Shown: positions 20,546 to 26,425 of the stretch, piece after piece
How positions within the stretch are numbered: position 1 is the first letter of the stretch
How the letters are laid out: the number at the start of each line of letters is the position of its first letter
Origin: an uncultured Porphyromonadaceae bacterium
GTDB lineage: Bacteria; Bacteroidota; Bacteroidia; Bacteroidales; Muribaculaceae
Assembly (NCBI GenBank): GCA_902475285.1
Contig: CABRZA010000010.1
Location: 1 to 26,425, forward strand
Reading direction: 5' to 3'
Length of the DNA stretch: 26,425 nucleotides
The notes under the pieces: generated by a model
The model's database searches: none
Seen by the model: the letters and a program-made list of their open reading frames with translations, nothing else
What the model was told of the DNA's origin: nothing
Program-made: the position numbers and the translations under genes

Positions 20546-21287
20546 AGCATTCAGGAAGCGTATCGGAGCCATCCTCTTCGCCGCCGTGGCAGCCTTAGCC
20601 GGCTGTCCCGGCGTTGCCGCACAGATACCCGACGACATCGACGGCACCCCCGTCGCCCGCGAGTTTCCGGCGTCGGCCGTCGCTCCCGACAGCGTGGAAG
20701 TTACTCTCGGCGAGGCCGTAGCAGCTCCCGCCGACAGCACGGTGTCAACATCCCGCAAGTGGGACTTCGACACCTGGGAGGAACGCGACACCGAGTTCAA
20801 CCCCAACCCCACGCGCGCCGTGTGGATGTCGGCACTGTTCCCCGGTCTGGGGCAGCTCTACAACCGGCGGTACTGGAAGCTACCCATCGTCGTGGGCGCC
20901 TTCATGGGCCTGGGATACGCCACGTCGTGGAACAACAGCATGCTCAACGACTATACCCGGGCATACCGCGACATCATGGACAACGATCCCTCGACCAACT
21001 CCTACATGAATTTCTTCCCCCCGACGACGTCGGAAAGCGATCTCGACCGCACCTGGCTCACCAACATCCTTCAATCGCGCAAGAACTTCTACCGCCGCAA
21101 CCGCGACCTGTGCATCATTGCCATTGTGGGCGTCTATCTGGTGGCCATGGTCGACGCCTACGTCGACGCCTCGCTGTCGCATTTCGACATCACACCCGAC
21201 CTCTCCATCGACGTCAGCCCCGCCGTCTTCCAGGACGGACGAAACGTCAAGCCCTCTGTCGGCCTGGTATGGGCCCTAAACTTCTAA
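20535..21287 (+). CDS. DUF5683 membrane protein
   Basis: The 250-residue protein has a signal peptide (about 1-29, with cleavage near VAAQ; a Cys at residue 24 is in GCPG and not a clear lipobox). A low-complexity Ala/Asp/Ser stretch leads to the DUF5683 core. That core contains PTRAVWMSALFPGLGQLYNRRYWKLPIVV (an SPGLGQ-like amphipathic motif and first membrane segment), GAFMGLGYAT, a polar segment with NILQSRKNFYRRNRDL, and a second membrane segment IIAIVGVYLVAMVDAYVDA. The function of DUF5683 is unknown. Its place directly after parB is common in Bacteroidota as I recall. The 11-base overlap with parB and 7-base gap to the transglycosylase put it in one transcript and suggest envelope-linked work. 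Confidence 0.9.
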   Translation: MTYRAFRKRIGAILFAAVAALAGCPGVAAQIPDDIDGTPVAREFPASAVAPDSVEVTLGEAVAAPADSTVSTSRKWDFDTWEERDTEFNPNPTRAVWMSALFPGLGQLYNRRYWKLPIVVGAFMGLGYATSWNNSMLNDYTRAYRDIMDNDPSTNSYMNFFPPTTSESDLDRTWLTNILQSRKNFYRRNRDLCIIAIVGVYLVAMVDAYVDASLSHFDITPDLSIDVSPAVFQDGRNVKPSVGLVWALNF

Positions 21288-21294
21288 CCCGACT

Positions 21295-22971
21295 ATGAAC
21301 AATATCCTTAAAGTCATCACACTGTGTGCCGCGCTGGCAGCTCCCGCGGCATGGGCGCAGAGCGTGCGCGACGTCACCGCCACCGTGCCCGCGGCATCGC
21401 TCATACTCCCCGAAAGCTTCGAGACCGACACAAAGGCCATGCTCGAAGACTGGTATCTAACCAACTATGCCGTGCTCGACTACGACGCCGACCACAAGCC
21501 CCAGGCCGAACTCAACGACGAGCTCATCATATCGCGCCTGCAAGCGCTCCCCGTAGAGATTGAGATGCCTCTCAACGGCCCGGTGCGCAACACCATATCC
21601 TACTACGCCAACCGCAAGCGCCAACTGGTGGAGAACATGCTCGGCCTGAGCCTCTACTACATGCCCATCTTCGAGGAAGCCCTCGAGCGCCACGGCATGC
21701 CCAACGAGCTCCGCTACCTGCCGGTGATTGAGAGCGCCCTCCTGCCCACAGCCGTATCGAAGGCCGGCGCCGCCGGTCTGTGGCAGTTCATGCCCGACAC
21801 TGCCAAGGGCCTCGGGCTCGAGGTGAACAGCCTCGTCGACCAGCGCCGCGACCCCTATCTGGCTTCCGACGCCGCCGCACGATACCTCAAACAGCTCTAC
21901 CAGAGCTACGGCGACTGGTCGCTGGCCATCGCCGCCTACAACTGCGGCCCCGGCAATGTCAACAAGGCTCTCCGCCGCGCCGGCGAGGGCAAGCATGATT
22001 TCTGGGAGATATATCCGTTCCTGCCCAAGGAAACGCGCGGATATGTGCCCGCCTTCATCGCCGCCAACTACATAATGAACTATCACAAAGACCACAACAT
22101 ATCGCCGGCACTGGCGCGCAAGCCCATCGTGACCGACACCGTCCATGTCACGCGCCGCGTGCACTTCCGCCAGATAAGCGACGTGCTCGCCATACCCATG
22201 GCCGAGCTCCGCGCCCTCAATCCGCAGTTCCGCAAGGATGTGATTCCGGGCGATATCAAGCCCTACTCGCTGGTGCTCCCCTCCTTGCAGACGCTGGCCT
22301 ACGTAGCCAACGAAGACTCTATCGTAAACCACGACGCGGCCAAGTACAGCCGCCGCGGATACGTTGAGCCCGCAAGCGACGCCGTGACCGGCCGCGACGC
22401 CAAGGGCGAGTACTACGACGAGGAAGTGGTGGTATACCACACCGTGAAGCGCGGCGAGACTCTGACAAAGATTGCCAAGCGCTACGGCGTGTCGGTATCG
22501 AGCATACGCAAGCACAACAAGGTGGGCAAGAGGGTGAAGCAAGGCAAGAAGCTGAAAATCGTAACCGTGCAGCGCCGCTACAAGCCTGCGCCCAAACCCG
22601 TGCCCGAGCCAAAGAAAGAAACGGCAGCTCCTGCCGAAACTCCCGCGTCGACTCCCGAAGCCGCTCCCGCCGACACCACCGCCACCCCGGCTCAGGAAGT
22701 AGCCGCCGGTTTCACGGCCAAGCCCGAACAGACCGAGATCTCAGAGAACTCGGAGAACGCCCAGGCCTCCGAGACCAAGCCTCAGTCGAAGCCCAAGGCA
22801 AAGCCCAAACGCAAGCAGCCGGCCTACACCACCCATACAGTGCGACGGGGCGAAAATCTCGGAAAAATCGCCAAGCGCTACGGAGTGACCGTAAAGGCCA
22901 TACAGCGTGCCAACAACATGGGCGGCACTCTCATACAGGCCGGACAGAAGCTCAAAATTCCTCGCAAATAA
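21295..22971 (+). CDS. Lytic transglycosylase with two LysM repeats (MltD-like)
   Basis: The 558-residue envelope protein cleaves peptidoglycan glycan strands. It has a signal peptide (1-21, AWA-Q), an N-terminal helical region, and a GH23 catalytic domain (about 120-235). The catalytic Glu is E146 in PVIESALLPTAVSKAGAAGLWQFMP; SYGDWSLAIAAYNCGPGNV is the other signature. A middle domain of about 120 residues follows, then LysM 1 (about 380-425, VKRGETLTKIAKRYGVSVSSIRKHN), a Pro/Ala/Thr/Lys-rich linker, and LysM 2 (about 513-557, VRRGENLGKIAKRYGVTVKAIQRAN). The LysM repeats bind GlcNAc-containing glycan. Placement behind parAB and DUF5683 suggests growth- or division-linked wall remodelling. 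Confidence 0.95.
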   Translation: MNNILKVITLCAALAAPAAWAQSVRDVTATVPAASLILPESFETDTKAMLEDWYLTNYAVLDYDADHKPQAELNDELIISRLQALPVEIEMPLNGPVRNTISYYANRKRQLVENMLGLSLYYMPIFEEALERHGMPNELRYLPVIESALLPTAVSKAGAAGLWQFMPDTAKGLGLEVNSLVDQRRDPYLASDAAARYLKQLYQSYGDWSLAIAAYNCGPGNVNKALRRAGEGKHDFWEIYPFLPKETRGYVPAFIAANYIMNYHKDHNISPALARKPIVTDTVHVTRRVHFRQISDVLAIPMAELRALNPQFRKDVIPGDIKPYSLVLPSLQTLAYVANEDSIVNHDAAKYSRRGYVEPASDAVTGRDAKGEYYDEEVVVYHTVKRGETLTKIAKRYGVSVSSIRKHNKVGKRVKQGKKLKIVTVQRRYKPAPKPVPEPKKETAAPAETPASTPEAAPADTTATPAQEVAAGFTAKPEQTEISENSENAQASETKPQSKPKAKPKRKQPAYTTHTVRRGENLGKIAKRYGVTVKAIQRANNMGGTLIQAGQKLKIPRK

Positions 22972-22987
22972 TCTAAAAACCACCATA

Positions 22988-24988
22988 ATGGAACCAATCA
23001 AGAAGCCAAGCAAGCCCGTCGACATCCCGGCGGCCGACGTCGACCCCATCGACCTGCCCGAAAACGCCTTTATGGAACTGGGCGCCGACGAGACCTATCG
23101 CCCGGTGATGCACCCGGCGCGCACCTACGCCGAAGTGACGCCCTACTCCGTCACCGTGGGCCTCATCCTCGCCGTGATATTCAGCGCCGCAGCCGCCTAC
23201 CTCGGCCTAAAGGTAGGCCAAGTGTTCGAGGCCGCAATACCCATCGCCATCATCGCGGTGGGCCTCTCGGGATACCTAAAAAAGAAAGACCCCCTGGGAC
23301 AGAACGTCATAATCCAGTCGATAGGCGCCTGCTCGGGCGTAATCGTCGCAGGCACCATCTTCACCCTGCCGGCGCTCTACATCCTTCAAGAGTCGCACCC
23401 CGAAATCACCGTCAACTTCCTCGAACTCTTCCTCAGCTCGCTCTTCGGCGGCGTGCTCGGCATACTCTTCTTCATACCCTTCCGCAAGTACTTCGTAAAG
23501 GACATGCACGGCAAGTATCCCTTCCCCGAAGCCACCGCCACCACGCAGGTGCTCATGAGCAGCAACGCCACCGACAAAGGCTCGGGCAGCCAGGCCGCCC
23601 TGCTCCTCGTGGCCTCGCTCATCGGCGGTGTCTACGACTATCTGGTGGCCACATTCGGCCTTTGGGCAGAGAACATCACCACCACGGCCTACGGCTGGGG
23701 ACAGGCACTGGCCGACAAGTGGAAGGTCGTAGTGTCGTGCAACACCGGCGCCGCCGTCCTCGGCCTGGGCTACATCGTGGGCCTCAAATACGCCTTCGTG
23801 ATCTTCGCCGGCTCGGCCTTCGTATGGTGGTTTGTGATACCCCTGCTCGGTGCCTACGGCAGCCCTGAAATCACCGCCATGGCTCCCGCGCAGATTTTCG
23901 GCGACTACGCCCGCATGATAGGCATCGGCGGCATAGCCATGGCCGGCATCATAGGCATCGTCAAATCGCGCGCCATCATAGGGCAGGCCGTGGGCCTCGC
24001 CGCACGCGAACTCAAAGGCCAGCAGGCCGCCGAGAAACCCGTGCGCTGGCAGACCGACATCTCCATGAAGCACATCTCCTACTTCACCGCCCTCGCACTC
24101 ATCGGCGTGCTGCTCTTCTTCTGGTTCGGCGTAATCCACACCTTCTGGCAGGCCCTTGTGGCATGGCTGGTGGTGACGCTCATCGCCTTCCTCTTCACCA
24201 CCGTGGCCGCCAACGCCATAGCCATCGTGGGTTCCAATCCCGTGAGCGGCATGACGCTCATGACACTCATCATCGCCTCCGCCGTCTTCGTGGCCATAGG
24301 CCTCAACGGCACATCGGGCATCGTGGCCGCAATGGTGCTCGGCGGCGTAGTGTGCACCGCCCTCTCCATGGCCGGCGGCTTCGTCACCGACCTTAAAATC
24401 GGCTACTGGGTAGGCTCCACCCCCCGCAAGCAGGAGCAGTGGAAATTCCTCGGCACCCTCGTATCGGCAGCCACCGTCGGTGGCGTCATGCTCCTCCTCA
24501 ACCAGGTATACGGCTTCACGGGCGAGACCGCCCTCGCCGCACCCCAGGCCAACGCCATGGCAAAGGTAATAGAACCCATGATGACGGGCGGCTCGACGCC
24601 CTGGATGCTCTACATCACCGGCGCCGTCCTCGCACTGCTCCTCAACTGGCTCGGCGTCCCCGCGCTGGCATTCTGCCTGGGCATGTTCCTCCCCTTGCAG
24701 CTCAACACCCCAATGCTTGTCGGCGGACTGGTGTCGTGGTTCGTAGGCCGTAGCTCGAAGGATGCCGCCGTGGCACGCGCACGCGCCGACCGAGGCACTC
24801 TCGTTGCATCCGGCCTCATCGCCGGCGGCGCACTATTCGGCGTATTCAGCGCCATTACCATACTCTGCGGCGTCGAACCGCCTACAAACGGCCTCGACTT
24901 CATGCCTCAGATTCTGGGCCTCGTGGCCTATGCCGCAATCATAATATTCCTCTACGCCGCCTCCTGCGCCACCGACAAGAAGAAGTGA
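22988..24988 (+). CDS. OPT-family oligopeptide/metal-chelate transporter
   Basis: The 666-residue inner-membrane protein shows roughly 15-16 hydrophobic segments and the OPT pattern: a cytoplasmic N-terminus (about 1-48), VTVGLILAVIFSAAAAYLGLKVGQVFEAAIP, DPLGQNVIIQSIGACSGVIVAGTIFTLPAL, HGKYPFPEATATTQVLMS, and later VAANAIAIVGSNPVSGMTLMTLII. It belongs to the bacterial branch annotated as oligopeptide transporters; substrates of such proteins (peptides or metal chelates) are mostly untested. The start at 22988 follows the transglycosylase by 16 bases; earlier in-frame codons would overlap it with non-homologous sequence. Its stop overlaps the GTG start of the next gene. Confidence 0.94.
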   Translation: MEPIKKPSKPVDIPAADVDPIDLPENAFMELGADETYRPVMHPARTYAEVTPYSVTVGLILAVIFSAAAAYLGLKVGQVFEAAIPIAIIAVGLSGYLKKKDPLGQNVIIQSIGACSGVIVAGTIFTLPALYILQESHPEITVNFLELFLSSLFGGVLGILFFIPFRKYFVKDMHGKYPFPEATATTQVLMSSNATDKGSGSQAALLLVASLIGGVYDYLVATFGLWAENITTTAYGWGQALADKWKVVVSCNTGAAVLGLGYIVGLKYAFVIFAGSAFVWWFVIPLLGAYGSPEITAMAPAQIFGDYARMIGIGGIAMAGIIGIVKSRAIIGQAVGLAARELKGQQAAEKPVRWQTDISMKHISYFTALALIGVLLFFWFGVIHTFWQALVAWLVVTLIAFLFTTVAANAIAIVGSNPVSGMTLMTLIIASAVFVAIGLNGTSGIVAAMVLGGVVCTALSMAGGFVTDLKIGYWVGSTPRKQEQWKFLGTLVSAATVGGVMLLLNQVYGFTGETALAAPQANAMAKVIEPMMTGGSTPWMLYITGAVLALLLNWLGVPALAFCLGMFLPLQLNTPMLVGGLVSWFVGRSSKDAAVARARADRGTLVASGLIAGGALFGVFSAITILCGVEPPTNGLDFMPQILGLVAYAAIIIFLYAASCATDKKK

Positions 24989-26280
24989 CCCGCAAACCCG
25001 AATCAATAAACCGACAGATTGCCGCTATCGCCCTTCCCGCGATAGCGGCAAATATCACTATACCCCTTCCCGGCCTCGTCGACGTGGCCATAACGGGCCA
25101 TTTCGGCTCTGAAATCTTCATCAGCGCCATCGCCGTCGGGGGAGCCATGTTCAACATGCTCTACTGGCTGGTCAACTTTCTGCGCACAGGCACCACGGGC
25201 TTCACAGCACAGGCGGTAGGCGCGCGCGACGAAGCCAGGCAAATCCTCACCCTCTACCGCAGCATCGCCGCAGCCCTCCTGCTGGGGCTGGCGCTCCTGA
25301 TTCTCAGCCAGCCCGTAGGCAACTTCATACTCAACTTCTTGGATGCCGATGGCCGGACGGCCTACGTGGCGCGCCAATACTTCGACATAGGCATCTGGGG
25401 CGCGCCGGCCGTGACGATGGGCTACGCCTTCTCCGGATGGTTCTTAGGCATGCAGAACGCACGCGCCCAAATGGCCGTGGCCGTGAGCATCAACGTGCTC
25501 AACGTCCTCCTGAGCATCGCCCTTGTCTTCGGCTTCGGCATGCAGATTGAGGGCGTCGCCCTGGGCACCGTGACCGCGCAGTGGACAGGCCTCATCATCG
25601 CCGCCGCCATCACTTACCGCAAGTACCGCCCTGCCCTGCCTCCGCTGAAAGAGATTGTCGACCCCAAAGCACTGCGCTCCTATTTCCGCGTCAATTCCGA
25701 CATCTTTCTCCGCACCGCCTGCCTCGTGGCCGTAACCCTGTGGTTCACCCATGCCGGCGCCGTGCAGGGCTCGACTATCCTTGCCGCCAACGCCCTCCTG
25801 TTGCAGCTCTTCATGCTATTCTCCTTCTTCATCGACGGATTTGCCTTCGCCGGCGAAGCGCTGGCCGGCAAATACAGCGGCGCAGGAGACACATCCGGCC
25901 TCAACCACATCATCGGGCGACTCATGCTCATAGGCAGTGTATGCGCCCTGACATGCAGCACGCTCTACCTCATTGCCGGCGAAACATTCATGCGTCTGCT
26001 CACCGACGACACCGGAGTGCGCACCGTGGCCGCCTACTTCCTGCCCTGGACCTTCGCCGTGCCCCTCTGCGGTTTCGCAGCCTTCGTGTGGGACGGCATC
26101 TTCGTCGGCCTCGTCCGCTCGCGAGCCATGGTGGTGGCAATGGCTGTCGCCGTAGCCGTTTTCGCCCTCACCTACATCGCCACCCGCTCAATGGGCAACG
26201 ACGGCCTGTGGCTTGCCTTCAACGCCTACCTCCTCGCCCGCGGTCTCACCTTCACCGCAATCTACCTCTACAAAAAATAG
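24985..26280 (+). CDS. MATE-family efflux transporter (DinF-like)
   Basis: The 431-residue inner-membrane protein has 12 hydrophobic segments in two similar halves, as in MATE antiporters that expel cationic drugs or metabolites using Na+ or H+. Recognisable parts are ALPAIAANITIPLPGLVDVAITGHFG near the N-terminus, WLVNFLRTGTTGFTAQAVGARD, and the second-half counterpart FSFFIDGFAFAGEALAGKYSGAGD. It fits the DinF-like subgroup. The start is GTG at 24985, sharing GTGA with the transporter stop codon, so translation is probably coupled; no ATG near the N-terminus would keep the conserved first helix. No terminator is visible in the 145 bases left in the window. Confidence 0.94.
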   Translation: MTRKPESINRQIAAIALPAIAANITIPLPGLVDVAITGHFGSEIFISAIAVGGAMFNMLYWLVNFLRTGTTGFTAQAVGARDEARQILTLYRSIAAALLLGLALLILSQPVGNFILNFLDADGRTAYVARQYFDIGIWGAPAVTMGYAFSGWFLGMQNARAQMAVAVSINVLNVLLSIALVFGFGMQIEGVALGTVTAQWTGLIIAAAITYRKYRPALPPLKEIVDPKALRSYFRVNSDIFLRTACLVAVTLWFTHAGAVQGSTILAANALLLQLFMLFSFFIDGFAFAGEALAGKYSGAGDTSGLNHIIGRLMLIGSVCALTCSTLYLIAGETFMRLLTDDTGVRTVAAYFLPWTFAVPLCGFAAFVWDGIFVGLVRSRAMVVAMAVAVAVFALTYIATRSMGNDGLWLAFNAYLLARGLTFTAIYLYKK

Positions 26281-26425
26281 ACTGCCCCGGGACATGGCGC
26301 AACCGGCGTGCCTCTCATGCTTTTTGTCCAAGCGGGGAGCTTCTGCGAGTCATTTTGTTTGATCGTGGAGCTCCATCGCCACATATCAGCATCCTAACAA
26401 CTGATTATCAGCCCTATACACTCTA

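Noticed and set aside
26281..26425. Terminator or new gene at the right edge
   Set aside because: No stem with a T run, no consensus promoter and no convincing open frame in these 145 bases.

Overview
The window is a stretch of a Bacteroidales chromosome, most likely from a high-GC gut lineage such as Muribaculaceae. This rests on three things: recurring phylum-type promoters (TTTG, about 20 bases, TAnnTTTG), near-absence of Shine-Dalgarno sequences, and phylum-typical families (DUF6377, DUF2027-Smr, DUF4369-TlpA, DUF5683, the GDE-GT-GH57 glycogen cluster). It is mostly core genome with one small mobile insertion; no CRISPR, phage, rRNA or tRNA was seen.

Layout. (1) 1-2371, minus strand: mutL followed 5 bases later by the start of a DUF6377 regulator cut by the window edge. 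(2) 2438-3467: a small lipoprotein with a Cys/His cluster, a strong terminator, and a 71-residue membrane protein. (3) 3472-3722: a 245-bp MITE-like element with 32-bp inverted ends and a TTA target duplication, just upstream of the pyrH promoter. (4) 3782-5086: pyrH-frr, closed by a terminator. (5) 5292-8800: a secreted multidomain GH31 glycosidase split by an apparent one-base deletion near 6797. (6) 8864-10806: a DUF2027-Smr protein overlapping an EFR1-type flavodoxin/ferredoxin. (7) 11002-15679: the glycogen cluster (debranching-enzyme-like protein, GT4/GT5-type synthase, GH57 protein). (8) 15697-17586: cytidylate-kinase-like protein, XerC/D-type recombinase and hpf. (9) 17669-18679: a periplasmic thioredoxin, then a terminator. 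(10) 18866-26280: parA-parB-DUF5683-lytic transglycosylase-OPT transporter-MATE transporter, tightly packed and probably one long transcript. The last 145 bases (26281-26425) hold nothing I can identify.

How the genes fit together. The parA-parB-DUF5683-transglycosylase run links chromosome segregation with the envelope. The cluster at 11002-15679 looks like cytoplasmic storage-polysaccharide metabolism, but only the glycosyltransferase keeps all expected active-site motifs. The debranching-like protein has Asn and Gln where I expect catalytic Asp and Glu, and the GH57 protein has Asn where I expect the acid/base Asp. That pattern, the hpf gene with the only clear Shine-Dalgarno in the window, a ParB-site-like half sequence inside the parAB promoter, and the MITE are the points most worth following up. 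No wholly new defence or mobile system is evident.
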